A stretch of DNA of 16,645 bases from the NCBI GenBank assembly GCA_043720875.1, contig JAYSRU010000074.1, positions 1 through 16,645 on the forward strand. Direction: 5' to 3'. The DNA comes from JAYSRU01 sp043720875 (GTDB lineage: Bacteria > Bacteroidota > Bacteroidia > Flavobacteriales_D > Crocinitomicaceae). A program made the position numbers and the translations under genes. The notes under the pieces were generated by a model that was not told the DNA's origin, did no database searches, and saw nothing but the letters and a program-made list of their open reading frames with translations. This document shows positions 1-8,100 of the stretch, one piece after another; position 1 is the first letter of the stretch; each line of letters starts with the position of its first letter.

Positions 1-16
1 GAAAAATAGTGAAACA

Positions 17-988
17 ATGAAAGCAGTAATTTACACGAAATACGGTCCGCCGGAAGTTGCCCAATTGATGGAAGTTGAAAAACCAATTCCGAAAGAAAAC
101 GAAGTTTTAATTAAAGTTCACGCCTCCACAGTAAACCGAACAGATTGTGGATTTCGCAGTGCAGAATATTTTGTATCTCGTTTTTTTAGTGGCCTTTTTC
201 GTCCTAAGTTTAAAGTCTTGGGGTGCGAGTTTTCTGGAATTGTGGAAGAAATTGGAGCAAATGTAAATACGTTTAAAATTGGAGATAGAGTTTTTGGATT
301 TAATGATAAAAATTTTGGAGGTCATGCGGAGTATTTAACAATTGCAGAATATGCAGCCGTAGGAATTATGCCGGAAAATTTTACATTTCATCAAGCAGCC
401 GCTTTAACAGAAGGTGGGCACTATGCGTTAGTAAATATCCGCGCAGCAAAAATTGAGGAAGGTCAAAAGGTACTAGTATATGGCGCAACAGGTGCAATCG
501 GTTCGGCCGCTGTGCAATTATTAAAACATTATGGAGCAATTGTGACTGCAGTTTGCGCAACTCAATATATGGAGCTGGTAAAAGGATTGGGAGCCGATGT
601 AGTAATCGACTATACAACGCAAGACTTTACGAAGACTGAAACCATATTCGACTTTATATTCGACGCCGTTGGTAAGAGTTCATTCAAAGCATGCAAGCCC
701 TTACTCACACCAAAAGGAATATACATTTCCACAGAATTAGGTAAAAATGGGGTGAACATTTTACTGGCACTTACGACACCGTTATGGGGAGGTAAAAAAT
801 TGTTGTTTCCTATTCCGTCAATTAGTCAAGCGGATGCTGAGTTGATTAAAGAACTCGCCGAAAACGGAGAATTTAAGCCAGTAATGGATAAGAGTTATAA
901 ACTTGAACAAATTGTTGAAGCGTATAAGTACGTTGAGTCAGGGCAAAAAATCGGAAACGTTGTGCTTGAAATTGTTACGGACGAATAG
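17..988 (+). CDS. NAD(P)-dependent alcohol dehydrogenase / quinone oxidoreductase-like (MDR superfamily)
   Basis: A 323-residue medium-chain dehydrogenase/reductase, probably a soluble NAD(P)H-dependent reductase acting on a carbonyl or enone; the substrate cannot be read from the sequence. The N-terminal GroES-like half shows HASTVNRTDCGFRS near residues 35-48 and the GCEFSGIVEEIGANV / GDRVFGF signature that follows. The nucleotide-binding Rossmann loop is GATGAIG at about 156-162, followed by AVQLLKHYGA. The four-cysteine structural zinc lobe of classical alcohol dehydrogenases is absent, which fits the zinc-independent quinone oxidoreductase / crystallin-zeta branch. The C-terminus ends with the usual family strand GKIGNVVLEI-like (GQKIGNVVLEI). 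The length is normal. The ATG at 17 gives the expected MKAVIY start, with only 16 bases of upstream sequence visible, so its promoter and left neighbour cannot be judged. The family call is firm, the reaction is not. Confidence 0.87.
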   Translation: MKAVIYTKYGPPEVAQLMEVEKPIPKENEVLIKVHASTVNRTDCGFRSAEYFVSRFFSGLFRPKFKVLGCEFSGIVEEIGANVNTFKIGDRVFGFNDKNFGGHAEYLTIAEYAAVGIMPENFTFHQAAALTEGGHYALVNIRAAKIEEGQKVLVYGATGAIGSAAVQLLKHYGAIVTAVCATQYMELVKGLGADVVIDYTTQDFTKTETIFDFIFDAVGKSSFKACKPLLTPKGIYISTELGKNGVNILLALTTPLWGGKKLLFPIPSISQADAELIKELAENGEFKPVMDKSYKLEQIVEAYKYVESGQKIGNVVLEIVTDE

Positions 989-1083
989 TTTTTCTTAAAA
1001 ATATTAAAACAGATTTATATGTCAAAATGTTAATAATTCCGCTTCATAATCGATCCCAATCAGATAATACCTTTTTTTTTCGC

Positions 1084-1091
1084 TATTTTTG
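1084..1091 (+). promoter_or_regulatory. Putative -7 promoter element upstream of the terC-family gene
   Basis: TATTTTTG matches the Bacteroidota -7 consensus TAnnTTTG exactly and is followed by C, as in several other promoters of this window. It lies 22 bases before the ATG at 1114, so a short leader is expected. No clear -33 TTG is seen at the right spacing; the region there is a T run. Based on motif only. Confidence 0.5.
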
Positions 1092-1113
1092 CAATTCAAA
1101 TTAAATAACTAAA

Positions 1114-1839
1114 ATGAATTTCGAAATTTTCACAACTTCTGCCGGAATAACGTCTTTATTTACTTTAACACTTTTAGAAATCATTTTAGGTGTGGATAAC
1201 ATCATCTTCATCTCGATTATTGCAGATAAATTACCAAAAAACAAGCAACTATTTGCACGTAATATGGGGCTTTTTATTGCCATGTTGGTGCGCATCATTT
1301 TGTTGCTGTGTATTGGTTATATTTTAGGTATGACAAAACCATTGATTACCTTTTATGGAATGGAGTTAACGGGAAAAAGTTTAATTCTACTCGGTGGTGG
1401 TGTTTTTCTAATATATAAGTCTACCGTTGAGATGCACAACAAAGTAAAAGGTGTTGTTGACGATACCGGTGGCAAAGGGAAACAAGTTTTGAGCGCGGTT
1501 ATTATGCAAATTGTATTGATTGACATTGTGTTCAGTTTCGATTCAATCTTAACAGCTGTAGGCGTTGCAAAAGACGTAGAGATTATGATAGCTGCAGTTA
1601 TTCTTTCTATGGGAGTTATGTTCTTAATGGCAACAAAAATCGCTACATTCATTAATGCGCGCCCAACAATTAAAATGCTAGCATTGTCATTTCTTGTAAC
1701 AATAGGCGTTGTGTTGGTGATGGAAGGATTAGGGCAACATATTCAAAAAGGACCAATCTATTTTGCTATGGTTTTCTCATTATTAGTGGAGACATTGAAC
1801 ATAAGAATGCGCAAAAATAAGGGCAAGACAGAGCATTAA
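1114..1839 (+). CDS. TerC family integral membrane protein
   Basis: A 241-residue polytopic inner-membrane protein of the TerC/Alx family, whose members are implicated in metal (notably manganese) export and tellurite resistance. Direct evidence is the paired acidic signature: LEIILGVDNIIFI near residues 21-33 and DIVFSFDSILTAVGVA near 137-152. Both carry aspartates inside hydrophobic helices, as expected of an ion path. About seven hydrophobic segments can be traced. The basic loop around 105-125 (HNKVKGVVDDTGGKGK) separates the two halves, and the tail RMRKNKGKTEH is positively charged, suggesting a cytoplasmic C-terminus. It corresponds to the core TerC form without CBS or transporter-associated C-terminal domains. 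The start is preceded by AACTAAA rather than a Shine-Dalgarno site. I searched the 125-base upstream gap by eye for a yybP-ykoY-type manganese riboswitch and saw none. Metal specificity is inference. Confidence 0.9.
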   Translation: MNFEIFTTSAGITSLFTLTLLEIILGVDNIIFISIIADKLPKNKQLFARNMGLFIAMLVRIILLLCIGYILGMTKPLITFYGMELTGKSLILLGGGVFLIYKSTVEMHNKVKGVVDDTGGKGKQVLSAVIMQIVLIDIVFSFDSILTAVGVAKDVEIMIAAVILSMGVMFLMATKIATFINARPTIKMLALSFLVTIGVVLVMEGLGQHIQKGPIYFAMVFSLLVETLNIRMRKNKGKTEH

Positions 1840-1877
1840 ACAACCTTTTATTGAATAGAATTTCGAAAATTAGTTGA

Positions 1878-2477
1878 ATGAAATCGGAAAAATTTCAAAA
1901 CTATAAGCAGTGGTTTGATGAAACAGATGACCTTGATGCTTTAAATGACGCTTATGAAAATCATTTATTTGATTTGAAAAATGTACTCTGTAATTCTATT
2001 TCACTCGAAAAATTATTTTTGGTAAAGATCAAACATTTTTTAAAAATTGAAGCCGCTTACAGACATATTTGCGGAGAAGAGTACAAAGAAATCAACCTAT
2101 TAAGGGTTGGAGATGAACCTGTAGTTGACTTTTCATTGCGTATTTTGGATGCATTTGATAGTTATTATACTTTGCGCAACGCTTTACTTTTAAAAATAAA
2201 GTTAACTGATGCAGTAAAAACAATAGCCTGCTTAGCGTATCAATTGTGCTCAGTTGAGGAGCAGTTTTCTGAGCGTTGGAGGGTGCAACTACCTGAAAAA
2301 AAGGATATTATAATGTCTAGGTCTCCAGATGTAATAGCCTTGCGAGGAGCAATTTTAGAATTTGATTCAATAGGTGACGGAACTTTTTGTGAATTAATAG
2401 CGAATCTTTCTGGTGCAAATGTGCTTCTAATAAACGAACTTTACCGCCGAAATATGATTTTATCTTATGGAAATTGA
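1878..2477 (+). CDS. Uncharacterised mostly helical protein
   Basis: A 199-residue protein I do not recognise. It has no signal peptide, no membrane segment and no known catalytic motif. The composition suggests a mainly alpha-helical soluble protein: long amphipathic stretches near 8-35 and 40-66, and a hydrophobic, Leu-rich centre around 80-125 containing ALLLKIKLTDAVKTIACLAY. It contains four cysteines (near 37, 64, 118 and 124) with no obvious metal-binding spacing. It starts 38 bases after the terC-family stop, and its last 11 bases overlap the start of the DUF493 gene, so the two are probably translationally coupled. Coding reality is supported by the length, the clean frame and this overlap. 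Function is unknown; co-transcription with the terC-family gene is inferred from spacing. Confidence 0.75.
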   Translation: MKSEKFQNYKQWFDETDDLDALNDAYENHLFDLKNVLCNSISLEKLFLVKIKHFLKIEAAYRHICGEEYKEINLLRVGDEPVVDFSLRILDAFDSYYTLRNALLLKIKLTDAVKTIACLAYQLCSVEEQFSERWRVQLPEKKDIIMSRSPDVIALRGAILEFDSIGDGTFCELIANLSGANVLLINELYRRNMILSYGN

Positions 2478-2736
2478 TCCTTTTGTGTCATTGCGTGCGC
2501 AGCTCGAACTAGAAGTTTGGCCAGCAGTCTATATGTTTAAGTTTATAATTCCAAATACACCAGAAAAGATTGCGAAAACTGCAGCTTTATTTGACGAGGG
2601 GGCTGATATGACATTTCATCCGTCTAGCACAGGCAAGTATGTTAGTATAAGTGTAAAAGAGATGATGTTGGATGTGGATTCGATCATGGAGATTTATGCT
2701 GGATCTAAAAAAATAGAAGGCTTAATGGCGCTTTAA
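2467..2736 (+). CDS. DUF493 / YbeD-like small regulatory-fold protein
   Basis: An 89-residue cytoplasmic protein resembling the DUF493 (YbeD) family, which adopts a ferredoxin-like ACT-type alpha/beta fold and has no established biochemical role. The features that suggest it are the strand-like opening WPAVYMFKFIIPN (18-30), a helix with EKIAKTAALFD (33-43), then STGKYVSISVKEMMLDVDSIMEIY (53-76), and a short C-terminal helix and strand KKIEGLMAL. The pattern of aromatic strand, helix, SxxGKYxS strand, then a helix with VDxIMxIY is typical of the family, as is the length. The ATG at 2467 lies inside the upstream gene and overlaps it by 11 bases, suggesting translational coupling. No ligand-binding residues can be named. 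Confidence 0.8.
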   Translation: MEIDPFVSLRAQLELEVWPAVYMFKFIIPNTPEKIAKTAALFDEGADMTFHPSSTGKYVSISVKEMMLDVDSIMEIYAGSKKIEGLMAL

Positions 2737-2763
2737 TAAAAATGTTTATTTAAAACTCAACTA

Positions 2764-3177
2764 ATGATATTAGCATATTCTTTCGTAAAACCCTCGCAAT
2801 TAATCATAAGTTTGATTATTTCACTATCTGTAATTTTGCTAGCGATTGCTTACCGTTGGTATATTCGCAGAACGGCATCACAACAACGCGTAGCGCCAGA
2901 GAAATTTGCCGTTTTACATGGTTTAGAGTTTCATCCTGCAGTGGGCGAGTTGGAATTGTATTTTACATTATTGAATCCAAGAAAAGTTGCCATCGATTTA
3001 TTGGACGAGAATTGGAACTTGTTGCAAGTAATTAAAGAGGCTGAATATGAGGCTGGCGGACATATTGTTCGTTTCGATACAAAGACAGTTCCAGACGGAT
3101 TATATTTCTATCAGTTGAGAACTGATAACCAAAAAACAACTAAGAAAATGTTGATAAATAACAGTTTTAGCGTATAA
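2764..3177 (+). CDS. Single-TM protein with FlgD/type IX sorting-domain-like C-terminal beta domain
   Basis: A 137-residue protein with one hydrophobic segment near residues 12-31 (IISLIISLSVILLAIAYRWY), then a basic stretch (RR, QR) and a beta-rich domain of about 85 residues. That domain resembles the C-terminal sorting domain of type IX-exported proteins and the FlgD Ig-like fold. The visible parallels are VAIDLLDENWNLLQVI followed by EAGGHIVRFDT, VPDGLYFYQLRTD and a final KKMLIN. The characteristic YPNP start of sorting domains is replaced by EFHPAVGELE, and there is no cleavable signal peptide. The positive-inside rule (basic residues directly after the helix) would put the domain on the cytoplasmic side, which does not suit an export signal. 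It follows the DUF493 gene by 27 bases and may be in the same operon. The function is unknown; the fold similarity is my reading of the sequence. Confidence 0.72.
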   Translation: MILAYSFVKPSQLIISLIISLSVILLAIAYRWYIRRTASQQRVAPEKFAVLHGLEFHPAVGELELYFTLLNPRKVAIDLLDENWNLLQVIKEAEYEAGGHIVRFDTKTVPDGLYFYQLRTDNQKTTKKMLINNSFSV

Positions 3178-3195
3178 TGGTTGGTAACTTGGCTA

Positions 3196-3207
3196 TTAAC
3201 ATGTTAA
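3196..3207. promoter_or_regulatory. Perfect 12-bp palindrome at the pckA promoter (possible operator)
   Basis: TTAACATGTTAA is its own reverse complement. It lies 18 bases upstream of the pckA -7 element at 3226, so it covers roughly the -41 to -30 region relative to the expected start of transcription. A dimeric regulator bound there would sit on the -33 contact. The palindrome is seen directly; the role is inference. Confidence 0.4.
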
Positions 3208-3225
3208 GATAATTGCTTTTAAGAG

Positions 3226-3233
3226 TACCTTTG
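3226..3233 (+). promoter_or_regulatory. Putative -7 promoter element of pckA
   Basis: TACCTTTG is an exact match to TAnnTTTG and is followed by C. It lies 43 bases before the pckA ATG, leaving a leader of about 38-40 bases. The -33 side is weak (GTTA in the palindrome, about 18-19 bases upstream), which would fit a regulated promoter. Confidence 0.6.
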
Positions 3234-3276
3234 CATTCTTAATTTTAGAACACTTTTTGAATAAAAATAATATTTT

Positions 3277-4884
3277 ATGGAAGACTTTGGAAAAAAAGGA
3301 AAATACGCAAACCTTGAGGAAATAGGTTTAAAAGATTTAGGTACAGTGAATTGGAACCTTTCTCCTGCAGAATTAGTAGAAGATTCGATCATCTTAGGTG
3401 AAGGAATTTTAACTCATACTGGAGCTTTAGCAATTGAAACTGGCGCATTTACTGGACGTTCGCCAAAGGATAAATTTGTAGTAAAAGATGCGAATACTGA
3501 GAATTCAGTATGGTGGGGAAGTGTGAATAACGAGTTTTCTGAAGCAAATTTTGATGCGCTTTACGATAAAATGAAAACTTACCTTGTTGGTAAAGATGTT
3601 TATGCACGTGAGTCGTTTGCTTGTGCTGATGAAAGATTTAGATTAAACATTCGTGTGATTACTGAAACGCCATGGGCGAATCAGTTCGCTTCAAATATGT
3701 TTTTACGCCCAACAGACGAAGAAATTGAAGAGTTTAAAGCAGACTGGCATATCGTATGTATCCCAAGCTTCTCAGCAGATCCTAAAACTGACGGAACAAA
3801 AGCGGAGAATTTCTCGATTTTGAACATGACGAAAAAAATGATTTTGATTGGAGGTTCTGGCTATACAGGTGAAATCAAAAAAGGAATTTTTGCAGTTTTA
3901 AATTACATTTTGCCACATGAAAAGAATGTTTTATCGATGCATTGTTCTGCAAATATTGGAGAATCTGGAGATACTGCTATTTTCTTCGGACTTTCAGGAA
4001 CAGGTAAAACAACGTTGAGTTCAGATCCTAACCGTCGTTTGATTGGCGATGATGAGCATGGATGGAGTGATACAACTGTTTTCAATTTTGAAGGCGGATG
4101 TTACGCGAAAACAATCGATTTAAAAAGAGAAACTGAGCCACAAATTTTTGATGCCATCAAATTTGGTGCGTTGTTAGAAAATATTGGATGGAAAGGTGAT
4201 TCTTCGATTCCAGATTATGAAAATTCTGATTTAACTGAAAACACACGTGTTTCATATCCATTGGATCATATCGACAACATTGCGATTCCTTCAATTGGAA
4301 GCGGACCGAAAAATATATTTTTCTTAACGTGCGATGCTTTTGGAGTTTTGCCTCCAATCTCTAAGTTAACGGATGCGCAAGCAATGTATCATTTCATGTC
4401 AGGTTATACTGCGAAAGTTGCAGGTACTGAAATGGGAATTACTGAGCCTTCAACAACATTTTCAGCATGTTTTGGAAAAGCCTTTTTACCGTTACACCCA
4501 GCTAAATACGCTAAATTATTGGGTGAAAAATTGAAAGGGACTGATGCACAAGTTTGGTTACTGAATACTGGATGGAGTGGCGGTTCTTACGGTGTTGGAT
4601 CTAGAATGAAACTATCCTACACACGCGCTTTAATCACCGCTGCTTTAACAGGAAAGTTGGATGACATAGCGTACGAAAAATTACCAGTTTTTGATTTAGA
4701 GATGCCAACAATTTGTGAAGGAGTTCCAACAGAAATATTAAATCCGCGAAATACTTGGGCGGATAAAGCTGCTTACGATGAAACTGCTGCAAATCTTGCG
4801 GCTCAATTCGTAAAGAATTTTGAAGAATACGCAAGCGATACAGATGCAGTTATTTTAGCTGCTGCGCCGAAAGTGATGGTATAA
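3277..4884 (+). CDS. pckA: Phosphoenolpyruvate carboxykinase (ATP)
   Basis: A 535-residue cytosolic enzyme that converts oxaloacetate plus ATP to phosphoenolpyruvate, CO2 and ADP, the entry step of gluconeogenesis (or the reverse in CO2-fixing fermentation). The length is typical of the ATP-dependent class. The substrate-binding TGRSPKDKF is at about 59-67 with the arginine at 61. The family-specific MHCSANIGE stretch precedes the P-loop GLSGTGKTTL at 238-247, whose lysine is K244. It is followed by LIGDDEHGW, the metal- and ATP-contacting region, and by NTGWSGGSYGVGSRM and SYTRALI in the C-terminal half. All expected active-site blocks are intact. The gene is monocistronic: it has its own -7 element, a palindrome at the -33 position and a strong terminator 20 bases after the stop. 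The start has no Shine-Dalgarno site, only an A/T-rich leader. Confidence 0.98.
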   Translation: MEDFGKKGKYANLEEIGLKDLGTVNWNLSPAELVEDSIILGEGILTHTGALAIETGAFTGRSPKDKFVVKDANTENSVWWGSVNNEFSEANFDALYDKMKTYLVGKDVYARESFACADERFRLNIRVITETPWANQFASNMFLRPTDEEIEEFKADWHIVCIPSFSADPKTDGTKAENFSILNMTKKMILIGGSGYTGEIKKGIFAVLNYILPHEKNVLSMHCSANIGESGDTAIFFGLSGTGKTTLSSDPNRRLIGDDEHGWSDTTVFNFEGGCYAKTIDLKRETEPQIFDAIKFGALLENIGWKGDSSIPDYENSDLTENTRVSYPLDHIDNIAIPSIGSGPKNIFFLTCDAFGVLPPISKLTDAQAMYHFMSGYTAKVAGTEMGITEPSTTFSACFGKAFLPLHPAKYAKLLGEKLKGTDAQVWLLNTGWSGGSYGVGSRMKLSYTRALITAALTGKLDDIAYEKLPVFDLEMPTICEGVPTEILNPRNTWADKAAYDETAANLAAQFVKNFEEYASDTDAVILAAAPKVMV

Positions 4885-4903
4885 CGGTTGTTAAGAATAA
4901 TTG

Positions 4904-4936
4904 AAAGCTCTTCCGGATTGGAAGGGCTTTTTTTTT
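4904..4936 (+). terminator. Rho-independent terminator of pckA
   Basis: A hairpin with stem GCTCTTCC paired to GGAAGGGC (one G-U pair), a five-base loop GGATT, flanking A and T bases that can extend the stem, and a run of nine T. It lies 19 bases after the pckA stop. Confidence 0.9.
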
Positions 4937-5024
4937 GTTTAATAACTATTTTCCAGCGCATTCTACTCTAGTTTAAATAGGCCATAGCGTGCGATTTTAG
5001 CAACCCGAATAGGTTTAACAAAAA

Positions 5025-5059
5025 TTGATTAGATATGTCTAATAAAGTGAGTAACTTCG
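5025..5059 (+). promoter_or_regulatory. Putative promoter of ccsBA
   Basis: TTG at 5025-5027 and TAACTTCG at 5052-5059 (one mismatch to TAnnTTTG) are separated by 24 bases, slightly longer than usual. This gives a leader of about 38 bases before the ATG at 5102. The TTCG variant recurs upstream of the deoxynucleoside kinase at 15608. Confidence 0.45.
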
Positions 5060-5101
5060 GGCCTTAATAAAACGATTTAAAGTAACTCATTTTACATATT
5101 T

Positions 5102-8100
5102 ATGTTCGATTCTTTTATAAAACATCTCTTTTCAATGCGCATGATGGCATTGGCACTTGTTATCTTTTTAGTTGCCATTGGTACTGCTACCTTTCTCGAG
5201 TCTATTTATGATATTCAGTCTGCCAAATACTGGGTATTTAATGCACTCTGGTTCGAATTTTTATTGGTTTTCTTAGGACTAACATTGATCGCCAACATCA
5301 ATCGTTACCAAATGTGGAAACGTGAAAAAATCGCAATGCTTACATTTCACTTGTCATTCATTATCATACTTATTGGTGCAGGTGTTACACGCTATGTGAG
5401 TTTTGAAGGTTTAATGTTGATCCGTGAAGGTGAAAAATCTAACATTATCTATCAATCAGATCCCGCATTGTGGTTTAGGATTAATGATGGAAAACAACAA
5501 TACACGGATACTAAATTCCTGTGGATGTCTACCAATACAAGAAATGATTTTTCAATGGATGTAGAATTTCCTAATCATACACCAATCGATATTTCTTTTG
5601 TAAGTTTTAAGAAAAAACACAAAGACTCCTTGGTGAAAGTGAAGGGTTCAACACAACAAACATTACAAATTGTAACAGACGGAATGTCGGCCAATTACCT
5701 TGAACCGAATGGCTTTGTAATGGCTGGGGAGATTCCTGTTTCTTTCGATAAGAAAGATGCGATGGCGGGTGTTCACATCAAAACGGTTGGGGATAGTTTG
5801 TTTGTAATGTCAGATTTACCATTGAAATGGCTACCTATGGCAGAAATGCAAAAAGCGCGAGCGTCAGGTTCGGCACCAGATAGTTTGTTTAAAGAAATTA
5901 ACGTGGGTGAATACGTCCCTTTTCTTACTAAAACGCTCTACGTGGTTGCCAACCAACAATTTGTTTTCAAAGCTTCGATGCTTGGGTACGAAAAGCGATT
6001 AATCCCTACCGGGAATAAAAAAGATGGTAAAGATTTTCTTGAATTAAAAATTACCGATGGTAAAGTAAGTAAAAATGTAGTATTGGAAGGTGGTATTAAA
6101 CAAATTCCTGAAACTGCTGTTTTTGCGTTCAATGGTTTACAATATGAAATGGAATATGGCTGTACTAAAATTGAGATTCCATTTATGGTAGAATGTAAAG
6201 ATTTTAATATTGCGCGTTATCCTGGATCTGATGTGCCAAGTTCATTTGCCAGTCAATTGAGCATCATCGATTCTGTTAATAATGTAGTGAAAAACAAAAA
6301 AGTATTCATGAATCATGTGATCGATTACAACGGCTACCGCTTCTTCCAATCTGGTTATGATCCGGATGAAAAGGGAACGCATTTAAGTGCAAATCACGAT
6401 GCATTAGGTACAAACATTACATACATTGGTTATTTCTTTATGATTGTTGGGATGGTTATGTCAATTTTTGCTCCGGTTGGAAGATTTAGAGATTTGCTTG
6501 GAAAATTAAATGCATCTCAAGCTGCACGTAATTCAGTAAAAGTAATTGTTGGACTCTTGATGTTTTCGAATGTTCAAAAAGTGAGCGCTCAAGAACCTGC
6601 TCCAGCGACACAGAAACCTATTTTTAGAATAATCAGTAAAGAACATTCTGATGAACTTTCATCGCTTTTGGTCTTAACCTACGATGGTCGAGTTGCTCCG
6701 CTTCATACCTTGTGCAATGACTTGTTGCGTAAGGTTTACCGCTCGAATAAGTACAATGAGTTGAATGCTGTTCAAACCATAGTGAGTATGCACATGTATC
6801 CAGATTATTGGCTAAGTCAACCTGTGATCAATGTTCCTTCTAATTTGAGAGATGCTGTTAAAACCAAAGAAAAAAATGTTTCATTTCTTAAGTTAACCAA
6901 CAAGAATGGTGAATTTGTTTTATTAAAGGAATACCAAGCTGCTTTTGGAACACTTGAGTCGCAGCGCAATGAGTTCGATAAAAAGTTAATCAAATTGGTG
7001 GAGCGCTATCAAGTGGTAATGAGCATTTCGCAATGGGAATACATGAAAATTATTCCGTTAAAAAATGACCGTGCCAACCGTTGGTTTATGCCAATGACAC
7101 AAGAATTAACGGCCTTAGATTCTGTTTCATCACCAATTGCGTTGAATTACTTTACAGCGATAAATGCTGCCGCAATGAATGGGAATTATACTGAGGCGGA
7201 AAATTGTTTGAATACCTTGAAGAATTTGCAGCGGGCAAACGCAAAAATGGACGTTCCTTCTGAAAGTATTGTTGCAATGGAAATCAGTTATAACAAAATG
7301 AATATTTTTCATAACGCGATGAATTCGTACTATGTTATTGGATTTGCCTTGCTATTGTTATATTTCCTTAGAATCTTTATGGATCCTAAAAAGAAGGGGC
7401 AAAAAACATTTAAGATAATATCAAATATTTTTGTTGTGCTGTTAGCGGTAATATTTCTTTATCATGGATCTGGTTTGTTTTTCAGGTCTCAAATTACAGG
7501 ACACGCTCCTTGGAGTAACGGCTACGAGGCAGTTGTGTTTATTGCTTGGTCTACCTTAATCGCAGGTTTCTTATTTTCAAGAAAAACACCAGCAGTTTTA
7601 GCGGGTACAGCAATTTTGGCAGCGTTAATGATTTTTGTTACAGAAATGAACTTACTCGATCCTGAAATTACTCCATTACAACCAGTTTTGAAATCTTATT
7701 GGTTAATGATTCACGTTGCAATCATTACTTCTAGTTATGGTTTCTTAGGCTTGGCTGCAATTTTAGGCATCATAAGTATGATAATTTATTGTGCTAGAAC
7801 TCAGAAAAATGGAGCGCGTCTAGGTGCGCATATCAGAGAAATTGCATTTGTTTCGGAACTTACCATGACAATTGGAATCTTTATGTTAACCATAGGAACC
7901 TTTTTAGGTGGAATTTGGGCCAACGAGTCTTGGGGTAGATATTGGGGTTGGGATCCAAAAGAAACATGGGCATTGGTCTCTGTTCTAGTATTTGCGGTGG
8001 TGTTACATCTTCGTTATATCCCAGGATTAAACGGAAAACTTACCTTTACGATTGCTAGCGTTTGGGCATATTCAAGTATTATTTTCACCTTCTTTGGAGT

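Noticed and set aside
989..1113. Possible manganese (yybP-ykoY-type) riboswitch upstream of the terC-family gene
   Set aside because: The 125-base gap is AT-rich with a long T run and lacks the conserved paired loops; the -7 box leaves too short a leader for a riboswitch.
1353..1652. Minus-strand open frame of 99 codons antisense to the terC-family gene
   Set aside because: A shadow of a strongly conserved gene on the other strand; the translation is Ile/Thr/Ser-rich, as expected from antisense reading.
4938..5024. Gap between the pckA terminator and the ccsBA promoter checked for a regulatory RNA or microprotein
   Set aside because: No conserved-looking structure; the only short frame, starting at 5035, is 10 codons and overlaps the promoter element.
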